From: an uncultured Oscillospiraceae bacterium
GTDB lineage: Bacteria > Bacillota > Clostridia > Oscillospirales > Acutalibacteraceae
Length of the DNA stretch: 14,517 nt
Reading direction: 5' to 3'
NCBI GenBank assembly: GCA_905200265.1
Contig: CAJKJS010000010.1
Coordinates: 1-14,517 of the forward strand
A program made the translations under genes and the position numbers. Below are positions 1-8,154 of the stretch, in pieces. Every line of letters begins with the position of its first letter. Position 1 is the first letter of the stretch. The notes beneath the pieces are model-generated. The model was not told the origin of the DNA. It saw only the letters and a list, made by a program, of their open reading frames with translations, and did not search any database.

Positions 1-107
1 CATCTACCGGAAGGCGCCTGCTTTTCGGTAAAACGGTTCCCCCAATCGCCGCGCTTTGCAAGCAGAAGAGGCGGGGCGAAATACATGGATATGGAGTGAT
101 AGAGCCA

Positions 108-3100
108 ATGGTGAATGTCAAACCGGTGCAGTTGGGCCGCACAGAACGCATGAGCTTTTCGCGCATCAACGAAGTGCTGGGCATGCCGAACCTGATTGAG
201 ATCCAGAAGAACTCTTATAAGTGGTTCCTGGACGAAGGGCTGAAAGAGGTTTTCCATGATGTTTCCGGCATTACCGATTTTACCGGCAACCTGGTATTGG
301 ATTTTGTTGATTACAAGCTGGATGACAAGCCCAATTACAGTGTGGAAGAGTGCAAAGAGCGCGACGCCACGTATGCAGCGGCTCTTCGGGTAAAAGCTCG
401 CCTTCACAATCGTGAAACCGGCGAAGTGAAAGAATCCGAAGTGTTCATGGGAGATTTCCCTCTGATGACCGACAGCGGCACGTTTGTAATCAACGGGGCC
501 GAACGTGTAATTGTTTCCCAGTTGGTTCGTTCCCCCGGTGTGTATTACAAGATGGAATACGACAAGACCGGTAAGGAACTGTATAGCTCCACGGTCATCC
601 CGAACCGCGGCGCGTGGTTGGAATATGAAAACGATGCCAACGATGTTTTCTATGTGCGCATCGATAAAAACCGCAAACTGCCGGTAACCGTGTTCCTGCG
701 TGCGCTGGGTCTTGGTACTGACGAACAGCTGCGGGAATACTTTGGTACGGATGACCGTATCGAAGCCACTATCGAAAAGGACCCCACCAAAACGCAGGAG
801 GAAGCCCTTTTTGAAGTATACCGCCGTTTGCGTCCCAGTGAACCGCCGACGATCGAAAGTGCCCAGTCGCACATCAACGGTTTGTTCTTTGACGAACGCC
901 GGTATGATCTGTCCCGCGTGGGCCGTTATAAATACAATAAGAAGCTGAACCTGTGTGGCCGTCTGGCTGGGCAGCAGCTGACTCAGCCGATCGTGAACCC
1001 CAGCACGGGTGAAGTGATGGCGGAAGCCGGCACGATTGTGTCCCGTGAACTGGCAACGGAGATGGACGATGCCGGTGTGACGATTGCTTATGTGCAGGTG
1101 GGCGATCGGGAAGTGAAGATCATTTCCAACGGCATGGTGGATATCCAGAAGTATGTTTCCTTCGATGCCAAAGAGGAATGCGATATCAATGAACGCGTGC
1201 GCTATGTGGTGCTCAGCGAAATTCTGGATGCCTGTGGGGACAATGAAGAAGCCCTCAAAGACATGATCCGCGCCCGTCATGATGAACTGATTCCGAAACA
1301 CATCATTCTGGACGATATTTTCTCCACTGTTAACTATATGAACTGCCTGGCTATGGGCCTTGGCACCACGGACGATATCGACCACTTGGGCAACCGCCGC
1401 ATTCGTTCGGTAGGCGAACTGCTACAGAACCAGTTCCGCATCGGTTTCTCCCGGTTGGAACGTGTGATTCGTGAACGTATGACGCTGCAGGCACAGGAAG
1501 TGGACCAGCTCACACCCCATACGCTGATCAATATCCGTCCGGTGGTAGCGGCCATTAAAGAATTCTTTGGTTCTTCGCCGCTGTCCCAGTTCATGGACCA
1601 GACGAACCCCCTGGCAGAACTGACGCACAAGCGCCGTCTGTCGGCTCTGGGGCCTGGCGGTCTGTCTCGTGACCGCGCCGGGTTCGAAGTGCGTGACGTA
1701 CACTATACGCATTATGGCCGTATGTGTCCTATTGAAACGCCTGAAGGACCGAACATCGGGTTGATCTCGTACCTGGCTACGTTCGCCCGCATCAATGAAT
1801 ATGGGTTTATCGAAACGCCGTATCGCCGTGTAGAAAAGGGCACCGGTCATGTAACCGACGAAGTGCTGTATATGACGGCTGATATGGAAGACGAATATGT
1901 GGTTATCCAGGCGAACGAACCCCTGGATGAAAACAACTGCTTCGCGAACCAGAAAGTGGTTGGCCGTTACCGCGATAACTTCGTGGAAGTGGACCGCCGC
2001 GAAGCTGACTTTATGGACGTATCGCCCCGTATGGTTGTTTCGGTGGCTACGGCCATGATTCCGTTCCTGGAAAACGACGACGCCAACCGTGCTCTGATGG
2101 GTTCGAACATGCAGCGGCAGGCTGTTCCGCTGCTGCGTACCGAAGCGCCTATCGTCGGGACCGGTATGGAATACAAAGCTGGTGTAGACAGCGGCGTGTG
2201 CGTGCTGGCTCGCCGCGGCGGCGTTGTGCGCAGTGTCAGCGCTGACGAAGTGCGTGTTACCGCCGACAATGGCGAAACCGATATTTACCACATTCTGAAG
2301 TTCATGCGTTCCAACCAGAGCACCTGCATCAACCAGGTACCGGTTGTCAATCGCGGTGAACGGGTGGAAAAGGGCGATGTTATTGCCGACGGTCCCGCCA
2401 TTCACAATGGTGAAATCTCTCTGGGTAAAAACGCCCTGATCGGCTTTATGACCTGGGAAGGTTACAACTACGAAGACGCCGTTCTGATCAACGAAAAGAT
2501 CGTACGCGACGACGTATACACCTCCATCCACATTGAAGAATACGAAATCGAAGCTCGCGATACCAAGTTGGGGCCGGAAGAAATTACCCGCGATATTCCC
2601 AACGTCAGCGAAGACTTGCTGCGCGACCTGGACGACCGCGGTATTATCCGCGTGGGCGCCGATGTGCGTGCCGGCGATATCCTGGTGGGTAAGGTAACGC
2701 CCAAGGGCGAAACGGAACTCACCGCTGAAGAACGCTTGCTGCGCGCCATCTTCGGTGAAAAAGCGAGAGAAGTGCGCGACACGTCCTTGCGTGTACCTCA
2801 CGGCGAATATGGCATCGTGGTGGATGTGAAAGTATTCACCCGTGAAAACAGCCATGACGAATTGAGCCCCGGCGTAAACAAAGTGGTACGCTGCTATATT
2901 GCTCAGAAGAGAAAGATCAGCGTGGGCGATAAGATGGCAGGCCGTCACGGTAACAAGGGTGTTGTGTCCCGCATTCTGCCGCAGGAAGAAATGCCCTTCC
3001 TGCCCGACGGTACGCCGCTGGATATCGTGCTGAACCCCCTGGGCGTGCCTTCCCGTATGAACATTGGGCAGGTGCTGGAAGTGCACCTGGGCTATGCGGC

Positions 3101-3908
3101 TCGTGCACTGGGCTGGAAGATCATGACGCCTGTCTTCGATGGTGCGCATGAAAGCGACATTCGTGATGCGTTTGCGCTGGCCCATGAAAAATGGTATAAC
3201 CCCGAAACGCCGCTGAATCCGGCTGATTTCGGCAATAAAATTGACTTTAGCAAAATCGACCTGACCCCCGACTGCAAAACGACCGTCTATGATGGCCGTA
3301 CCGGTGAAAAGTTTGAAAACCGCGTCACGGTGGGTGTGATGTACTACCTGAAGCTGCATCACCTGGTTGATGATAAGATCCATGCCCGTTCGACCGGTCC
3401 GTACTCGCTGGTTACGCAGCAGCCTCTGGGTGGTAAAGCACAGTTCGGCGGCCAGCGTTTCGGCGAAATGGAAGTGTGGGCGCTGGAAGCATACGGCGCT
3501 GCCTACACGCTGCAGGAAATCTTGACGGTGAAGTCGGACGACGTTGTTGGCCGTGTGAAGACGTACGAAGCCATTGTCAAGGGTCAGAACATTCCGAAGC
3601 CCGGTGTGCCTGAATCCTTCAAGGTTTTGATCAAGGAACTGCAGAGCCTGGGTCTGGATGTGAAAGTTCTGGATAAGGACGAACAGGAAATCGATCTGAA
3701 GCAGAACTTCGATGATGACGACAACATGGGCTTTGCTCCCAGCGATTACGCGGACGAACTGACCAACGGGGTACAGGAAGGCGACGAAATCGACGGATTC
3801 AGCGTGGAAGATCCCGATGAAGGAAACGATTTCGGCTTCGACGATAACATGGGCTTTGATGAAGCTCTGTTCAGCGAAGAAGACTCGTCGGACCTGATGG
3901 ATGAATAA
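108..3908 (+). CDS. rpoB: DNA-directed RNA polymerase subunit beta
   Basis: The beta subunit forms one side of the RNA polymerase active-site cleft and is the rifampicin target. The protein is 1266 residues, usual for Clostridia, and is collinear with the family throughout. The rifampicin region near residues 486-512 is intact: D497, H507 and S512 correspond to E. coli D516, H526 and S531, so the sequence looks rifampicin-sensitive. The active-site signature GDKMAGRHGNKG is at 940-951. The last 65 residues (1202-1266) form an acidic tail with 26 Asp/Glu and no Lys/Arg. I chose the ATG at 108, with GGAG at 93-96 upstream. A GTG at 96 is in frame but is part of that Shine-Dalgarno stretch, and a GTG at 111 is also possible. 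rpoC follows after 17 bases, so the two genes are probably cotranscribed. The promoter is not visible and probably lies upstream of the window. Confidence 0.98.
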   Translation: MVNVKPVQLGRTERMSFSRINEVLGMPNLIEIQKNSYKWFLDEGLKEVFHDVSGITDFTGNLVLDFVDYKLDDKPNYSVEECKERDATYAAALRVKARLHNRETGEVKESEVFMGDFPLMTDSGTFVINGAERVIVSQLVRSPGVYYKMEYDKTGKELYSSTVIPNRGAWLEYENDANDVFYVRIDKNRKLPVTVFLRALGLGTDEQLREYFGTDDRIEATIEKDPTKTQEEALFEVYRRLRPSEPPTIESAQSHINGLFFDERRYDLSRVGRYKYNKKLNLCGRLAGQQLTQPIVNPSTGEVMAEAGTIVSRELATEMDDAGVTIAYVQVGDREVKIISNGMVDIQKYVSFDAKEECDINERVRYVVLSEILDACGDNEEALKDMIRARHDELIPKHIILDDIFSTVNYMNCLAMGLGTTDDIDHLGNRRIRSVGELLQNQFRIGFSRLERVIRERMTLQAQEVDQLTPHTLINIRPVVAAIKEFFGSSPLSQFMDQTNPLAELTHKRRLSALGPGGLSRDRAGFEVRDVHYTHYGRMCPIETPEGPNIGLISYLATFARINEYGFIETPYRRVEKGTGHVTDEVLYMTADMEDEYVVIQANEPLDENNCFANQKVVGRYRDNFVEVDRREADFMDVSPRMVVSVATAMIPFLENDDANRALMGSNMQRQAVPLLRTEAPIVGTGMEYKAGVDSGVCVLARRGGVVRSVSADEVRVTADNGETDIYHILKFMRSNQSTCINQVPVVNRGERVEKGDVIADGPAIHNGEISLGKNALIGFMTWEGYNYEDAVLINEKIVRDDVYTSIHIEEYEIEARDTKLGPEEITRDIPNVSEDLLRDLDDRGIIRVGADVRAGDILVGKVTPKGETELTAEERLLRAIFGEKAREVRDTSLRVPHGEYGIVVDVKVFTRENSHDELSPGVNKVVRCYIAQKRKISVGDKMAGRHGNKGVVSRILPQEEMPFLPDGTPLDIVLNPLGVPSRMNIGQVLEVHLGYAARALGWKIMTPVFDGAHESDIRDAFALAHEKWYNPETPLNPADFGNKIDFSKIDLTPDCKTTVYDGRTGEKFENRVTVGVMYYLKLHHLVDDKIHARSTGPYSLVTQQPLGGKAQFGGQRFGEMEVWALEAYGAAYTLQEILTVKSDDVVGRVKTYEAIVKGQNIPKPGVPESFKVLIKELQSLGLDVKVLDKDEQEIDLKQNFDDDDNMGFAPSDYADELTNGVQEGDEIDGFSVEDPDEGNDFGFDDNMGFDEALFSEEDSSDLMDE
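3717..3858 (+). repeat. In-frame direct repeat in the acidic tail of rpoB
   Basis: Nineteen bases at 3717-3735 recur at 3840-3858 with one silent difference (GAC versus GAT). Both copies are in frame, 123 bases apart, and encode DDNMGF (residues 1204-1209 and 1245-1250). The copies lie at the two ends of the acidic C-terminal tail of RpoB. This is seen directly. A short duplication or a repeated binding motif would both explain it. Confidence 0.7.
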
Positions 3909-3925
3909 AAACAGGAGGTTGCAGG

Positions 3926-6900
3926 ATGGAATTTACCGAGTTCGAATCGATTAAAATCGGCCTGGCTTCTCCCGACCAGATTCGCAACTGGTCCCATGGT
4001 GAAGTAAAGAAACCCGAAACCATTAACTATCGTACTCTGAAACCCGAACGTGACGGCCTGTTCTGTGAACGGATTTTCGGGCCGACGAAGGACTGGGAGT
4101 GCCATTGCGGCAAATATAAGCGCATTCGCTATAAAGGCAAGGTGTGCGATCGCTGCGGCGTTGAAGTAACCCGCAGCAAAGTGCGCCGGGAACGGATGGG
4201 CCACATTGAGCTGGCCGCTCCGGTTTCCCATATCTGGTATTTTAAGGGCATTCCGTCCCGCATCGGTTTGATGCTGGACATTTCGCCCCGCATGCTGGAA
4301 AAGGTGCTGTATTTTGCCCAGTATATCGTGACGGACCCCGGCAATGTACGGGAACTGTCTAAAAAGCAGATGCTTACGGAAAAAGAATACCGTGATCTGC
4401 GTGAAAAATATGAAGACGATTTCCAGGCGGCTATGGGGGCCGAGGCCATCAAAAAGCTGCTGGAAGAAATTGACCTGGAAACTCTTTCCCAGGACCTGAA
4501 AACGGAACTGGATCATGCTTCCGGCCAGAAGCGCGTGCGCATCCTCAAGCGTCTGGAAGTGGTGGAATCGTTCCGCCTGTCGGGCAACCGCCCCGAATGG
4601 ATGATTCTGGACGTTGTTCCGGTCATCCCGCCGGATATTCGCCCCATGGTACAGTTGGACGGCGGCCGTTTTGCCACGTCGGACCTCAATGACCTGTATC
4701 GCCGGGTGATTAACCGGAATAACCGTCTGAAGCGTCTGCTGGAACTGGGCGCGCCGGATATCATCGTACGCAACGAAAAGCGTATGCTGCAGGAAGCGGT
4801 TGACGCCCTGATCGATAACGGCCGTCGTGGCCGTCCCGTGACCGGGCCGAATAACCGTCCGCTGAAATCCCTTTCCGATATGCTGAAAGGTAAGCAGGGC
4901 CGGTTCCGTCAGAACCTGCTGGGTAAGCGTGTTGACTATTCTGGTCGTTCCGTTATCGTTGTTGGGCCCGAACTGAAAATGTATCAGTGCGGTCTGCCCA
5001 AGGAAATGGCGCTGGAACTGTTTAAGCCCTTTGTCATGAAGCGTCTGGTGGAAACCAACGCCGTGGGGAACATTAAAGCGGCCCGTAAAGCAGTGGAACG
5101 CGCCAAACCCGAAGTGTGGGATGCCTTGGAAGTGGTCATTAAGGGCCACCCCGTACTGCTCAACCGTGCTCCTACGCTGCACCGTTTGGGTATTCAGGCT
5201 TTCGAACCCGTACTGGTGGAAGGCCGTGCTCTGAAACTGCATCCGCTGTCCTGTACGGCTTACAACGCCGACTTTGACGGTGACCAGATGGCTGTGCACG
5301 TGCCGCTGTCGGCTGAAGCGCAGGCGGAAGCTCGCTTCCTGATGCTGGCGGCTAACAACCTGCTCAAACCTTCCGACGGTCGTCCCGTTACGGTGCCGAC
5401 CCAGGACATGGTGCTGGGTTCCTACTGGCTGACGCTGGATCGCGACGGACAGATCGGCGAAGGGAAAGTGTTCCGTGATGTCAACGAAGCGTTGATGGCG
5501 TACGATACCCACGTGGTGAACCTGCAGTCGAAGATTAAGGTGCGCCGCACGGGGATTTGGAATGGCGAACCCATCGAAGATCTTGTTGATACCACGGTAG
5601 GGAAGATTATTTTCAACCGTCCTATTCCGCAGGATCTGGGCTATGTGGACCGCACCAAGCGGGAAAACGCGCTGAAATTTGAAATTGACTTCCTGGTGGG
5701 CAAAAAGCAGCTGGGCAAAATTATCGATCGCTGCATTAAGGTACATGGCACGGCCATGACCAGTGAAGTGCTGGACGATATCAAGGCCCAGGGCTATAAA
5801 TACTCCACCCTCAGTGCTATTACGGTAGCTGTTGGGGATGCGACGATCCCGCAGGAAAAGAAAGAAATTATCGCGCAGGCAGAAGCTCAGATCGATGAAA
5901 TTACGGAAGAATTCCGTGATGGTCTGCTCAGTGATAGTGAACGGTACAACGCCGTTCTGAAAACCTGGGAAAAGGCAACCAACGATGTAACCGATGCCCT
6001 GCAGAAGGGTCTGGACCGTTACAACCCCATTTATATGATGGCCGACTCCGGTGCTCGTGGTACCATGAGCCAGATCCGTCAGCTGGCCGGTATGCGTGGT
6101 CTGATTGCCAACACCTCCGGTAAAACAATTGAAATCCCGATTCGGGCTAACTACCGTGAAGGCCTGAACATCCTCGAATACTTCATCTCGTCCCGTGGTG
6201 CTCGGAAGGGCCTGGCTGATACGGCTCTGCGTACGGCGGACTCTGGTTACCTGACCCGCCGTCTGGTCGACGTTTCCCAGGACGTGATTATTCGCGAAGA
6301 AGATTGCGGAGCCACCGATGGCCTTGAAATCTTCGATATCCGCGAAGGCAGCGAAGCCATTGAAAGCCTGCATGAACGTTTGCAGGGCCGCTTCCTGGTG
6401 CAGGATTTCTGTGATCCCGAAACCGGCGAAGTCTTGGTTTCCAAAGATAAGATGATGGATGACCATGATGCTGACATCATTGTGGGCCATGGGGTCGAAC
6501 GTATCAAGATTCGTTCCATCCTTAACTGCCGCGCCAAACACGGTGTGTGCAAAAAGTGCTACGGTTCCAACCTGGCCAACGGCCAGCCGGTTACCGTGGG
6601 TGAAGCTGTCGGTATTATCGCAGCTCAGTCAATCGGTGAACCTGGTACACAGCTGACCATGCGTACGTTCCACACCGGCGGTGTTGCCAGTGCGGAAGAT
6701 ATTACCCAGGGTCTGCCTCGTGTTGAAGAACTGTTCGAAGGCCGCCGCCCGAAACACCTGGCCATCCTCAGCGAAATTGCCGGTGTGGTGAGTTATGAAG
6801 ATATTAAGAAAAACCGCCATGTTGTGGTGACCAACGCCGAAACGGGTGACAGCAAATCGTATCTGATCCCGTTTGGCTCCCGTATTCGTGTTCACGAAGG

Positions 6901-7486
6901 GGATGTGGTAGAAGCCGGTGCCCGCCTGACGGAAGGCTCTGTGAACCCCCACGACGTGCTCACCATTAACGGTGCGCAGGCTGTACAGGATTACCTGATC
7001 CAGGAAGTGCAGCGCGTGTACCGGATGCAGGGTGTAGATATCAACGATAAGCACATCGAAGTTATTGTGCGTCAGATGATGCGCAAAGTTCGTGTGGAAG
7101 AAGCAGGGAGCACCGATTTCCTGCCGGCTTCTATGGCCGATAAACTGGAAGTGGAACTGGCCAACGAAGACATTCGCCGCCGCATTGCCGAAGGCGAAAC
7201 CGATCTGCAGGAAGCTACCGTTACGCCGGTGCTGCTGGGTATCACCAAAGCTTCGTTGGCTACGGATTCGTTCCTGTCGGCTGCATCCTTCCAGGAAACG
7301 ACCCGCGTGCTGACCGATGCCGCGATTAAGGGTAAATCCGATCCGCTGCTGGGTCTGAAGGAAAATGTTATCATCGGTAAACTGATCCCCGCTGGTACTG
7401 GTATGCAGTGCTATAGCGATGTGACCGTGGAAGATGTAGACGAAACGGAAAAAATTGAAAAAGAAGACTTGACAAACGCTGGTTAA
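3926..7486 (+). CDS. rpoC: DNA-directed RNA polymerase subunit beta'
   Basis: The beta' subunit carries the catalytic magnesium site of RNA polymerase. At 1186 residues it has the short clostridial form, without the large insertions of E. coli beta'. The N-terminal zinc ribbon has C59, C61, C74 and C77. The catalytic loop NADFDGD is at 447-453, with Asp 449, 451 and 453 holding magnesium. The second zinc site uses C794, C868, C875 and C878. The trigger-loop region follows around residues 911-917 (TMRTFHT). The ATG at 3926 is preceded by AGGAGG at 3913-3918, 7 bases away. The last codons are unusual: Leu1182 is TTG and Thr1183 is ACA in a gene that otherwise favours CTG and ACC/ACG. Together they make a perfect -35 hexamer for a promoter that drives the next operon. 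Confidence 0.98.
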   Translation: MEFTEFESIKIGLASPDQIRNWSHGEVKKPETINYRTLKPERDGLFCERIFGPTKDWECHCGKYKRIRYKGKVCDRCGVEVTRSKVRRERMGHIELAAPVSHIWYFKGIPSRIGLMLDISPRMLEKVLYFAQYIVTDPGNVRELSKKQMLTEKEYRDLREKYEDDFQAAMGAEAIKKLLEEIDLETLSQDLKTELDHASGQKRVRILKRLEVVESFRLSGNRPEWMILDVVPVIPPDIRPMVQLDGGRFATSDLNDLYRRVINRNNRLKRLLELGAPDIIVRNEKRMLQEAVDALIDNGRRGRPVTGPNNRPLKSLSDMLKGKQGRFRQNLLGKRVDYSGRSVIVVGPELKMYQCGLPKEMALELFKPFVMKRLVETNAVGNIKAARKAVERAKPEVWDALEVVIKGHPVLLNRAPTLHRLGIQAFEPVLVEGRALKLHPLSCTAYNADFDGDQMAVHVPLSAEAQAEARFLMLAANNLLKPSDGRPVTVPTQDMVLGSYWLTLDRDGQIGEGKVFRDVNEALMAYDTHVVNLQSKIKVRRTGIWNGEPIEDLVDTTVGKIIFNRPIPQDLGYVDRTKRENALKFEIDFLVGKKQLGKIIDRCIKVHGTAMTSEVLDDIKAQGYKYSTLSAITVAVGDATIPQEKKEIIAQAEAQIDEITEEFRDGLLSDSERYNAVLKTWEKATNDVTDALQKGLDRYNPIYMMADSGARGTMSQIRQLAGMRGLIANTSGKTIEIPIRANYREGLNILEYFISSRGARKGLADTALRTADSGYLTRRLVDVSQDVIIREEDCGATDGLEIFDIREGSEAIESLHERLQGRFLVQDFCDPETGEVLVSKDKMMDDHDADIIVGHGVERIKIRSILNCRAKHGVCKKCYGSNLANGQPVTVGEAVGIIAAQSIGEPGTQLTMRTFHTGGVASAEDITQGLPRVEELFEGRRPKHLAILSEIAGVVSYEDIKKNRHVVVTNAETGDSKSYLIPFGSRIRVHEGDVVEAGARLTEGSVNPHDVLTINGAQAVQDYLIQEVQRVYRMQGVDINDKHIEVIVRQMMRKVRVEEAGSTDFLPASMADKLEVELANEDIRRRIAEGETDLQEATVTPVLLGITKASLATDSFLSAASFQETTRVLTDAAIKGKSDPLLGLKENVIIGKLIPAGTGMQCYSDVTVEDVDETEKIEKEDLTNAG

Positions 7487-7498
7487 TTCCTGTATAAT
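7469..7498 (+). promoter_or_regulatory. Consensus housekeeping promoter for rpsL, starting inside rpoC
   Basis: TTGACA (7469-7474) and TATAAT (7493-7498) are both perfect hexamers, separated by 18 bases. The -35 element is made of rpoC codons 1182-1183 and the -10 begins 6 bases after the rpoC stop. Transcription should start near 7504-7506, giving a 5' leader of about 180 bases before rpsL. The str-type operon could then be transcribed strongly and separately from rpoBC. The start site is inferred from spacing. Confidence 0.85.
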
Positions 7499-7506
7499 CA
7501 GTGCTT

Positions 7507-7613
7507 GGGATAGCCTGTGAAAAAGCAGTATCCTGCCTCGTGTTGGGGCAGGATACTGTGCTGTACAGATTCTTTTATTAAAGGGTATATTTTCCAGCTT
7601 TACCGGTTATCCT
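7507..7613 (+). promoter_or_regulatory. Structured 5' leader RNA of the rpsL operon
   Basis: Just after the predicted transcription start, 7507-7515 can pair with 7605-7613 in 9 pairs including two G-U, closing a domain of about 107 bases. Inside it is a 12-pair perfect hairpin, 7526-7537 with 7547-7558, and a weaker hairpin, 7580-7585 with 7594-7601. The strong hairpin is not directly followed by a U-run (the nearest is 7571-7577), so it is not a typical terminator. I do not recognise a named RNA family. A cis-acting leader bound by a ribosomal protein is one inference; the pairing itself is seen directly. Confidence 0.5.
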
Positions 7614-7625
7614 ATTGACAGTTGC

Positions 7626-7665
7626 TGTGCAAATGGATAAGCATCCATTTCACATAGTTATTTTT
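7626..7665 (+). terminator. Terminator-like hairpin before rpsL (possible attenuator)
   Basis: 7631-7638 and 7643-7650 are perfect 8-base arms around a 4-base loop. The stem extends by four more pairs (7626-7629 with 7651-7654) past a single bulged C at 7630. An interrupted U-rich stretch with five consecutive T (7661-7665) follows. The stem is AT-rich and the U-run starts late, so termination would be partial at best. It sits 6 bases upstream of the rpsL ribosome binding site. It could be an attenuator, an mRNA structure near the start, or a protein-binding palindrome in DNA. Confidence 0.4.
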
Positions 7666-7670
7666 CAGGC

Positions 7671-7688
7671 AAGGAGGTGTCATGTTTG
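7671..7688 (+). promoter_or_regulatory. Ribosome binding site that fixes a TTG start for rpsL
   Basis: AAGGAGG at 7671-7677 is followed after 8 bases by TTG at 7686, the codon that gives the family N-terminus MPTFNQL. A nearer out-of-frame ATG at 7682, 4 bases from the Shine-Dalgarno, opens only a five-codon frame ending at 7699. The in-frame GTG at 7677 overlaps the Shine-Dalgarno itself and cannot be the start. Confidence 0.8.
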
Positions 7689-8114
7689 CCTACTTTTAAT
7701 CAGCTGGTTCATACCGGTCGCGAAGTTGCTCAGAAGAAGAGCAAGGCTCCTGCACTGCTAAAGGGTTGGAACTCCAAGAAGAGAGTTGCCATCAATCAGG
7801 CTTCTCCTCAGAAGCGTGGTGTGTGCACGTCCGTTAAAACCGCTACCCCCAAGAAGCCTAACTCGGCTCTGCGTAAGATTGCTCGTGTGCGTCTGTCCAA
7901 TGGGGTAGAAGTAACGGCTTATATCCCCGGTGTTGGTCACAACCTGCAGGAACACAGCGTCGTCATGATTCGTGGCGGCCGTGTAAAGGACGTTCCTGGT
8001 GTTCCGTACCACATCATTCGTGGTGCTCTGGATGCTCAGGGCGTTGCCAAGCGTATGCAGGCCCGTTCCAAGTACGGTGCGAAGCGTCCCAAGGCTGGCG
8101 CTGCGAAGAAGTAA
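7686..8114 (+). CDS. rpsL: 30S ribosomal protein S12
   Basis: S12 sits at the decoding centre of the small subunit, controls accuracy and is where streptomycin-resistance mutations arise. The protein is 142 residues. It starts MPTFNQL and has the N-terminal insertion (about residues 18-40) that Firmicutes have relative to E. coli. The TPKKPNSALRK core is at 54-64. K56 and K101 correspond to the classical streptomycin positions K42 and K87 of E. coli and are wild type. The C-terminal ARSKYGAKRPK is typical, followed by a short basic tail. The start is TTG, chosen from the Shine-Dalgarno spacing and family alignment. It is the first gene after the promoter at 7469-7498 and its leader. rpsG follows after 161 bases, a long gap for a ribosomal protein operon. 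Confidence 0.97.
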   Translation: MPTFNQLVHTGREVAQKKSKAPALLKGWNSKKRVAINQASPQKRGVCTSVKTATPKKPNSALRKIARVRLSNGVEVTAYIPGVGHNLQEHSVVMIRGGRVKDVPGVPYHIIRGALDAQGVAKRMQARSKYGAKRPKAGAAKK

Positions 8115-8154
8115 TTTCTTGCAAATAGCCTAATGATTTGACTGATTTCACGGT

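Noticed and set aside
3746..6541. 931-codon open frame antisense to rpoC, with similar long ones antisense to rpoB (1422-3383), fusA (8312-10804) and tuf (10804-12183)
   Set aside because: Each is aligned codon-for-codon with the sense gene. Its stops would need sense codons TTA, CTA or TCA, which these highly expressed genes almost never use. The frames stay open because of codon bias. The antisense proteins lack recognisable domains.
7526..7577. 12-pair hairpin as the intrinsic terminator of rpoBC
   Set aside because: The stem ends at 7558 and the U-rich stretch begins about 12 bases later, too far for an intrinsic terminator. It fits better as part of the leader structure.
7615..7643. Second TTGACA as a further rpsL promoter
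   Set aside because: At 17 bases downstream the sequence is TAAGCA, a poor -10, and no other spacing gives a good hexamer. It also lies next to a hairpin that better explains the region.
7677..7685. GTG at 7677 as the rpsL start
   Set aside because: It overlaps the Shine-Dalgarno sequence and would add three residues not found in S12.
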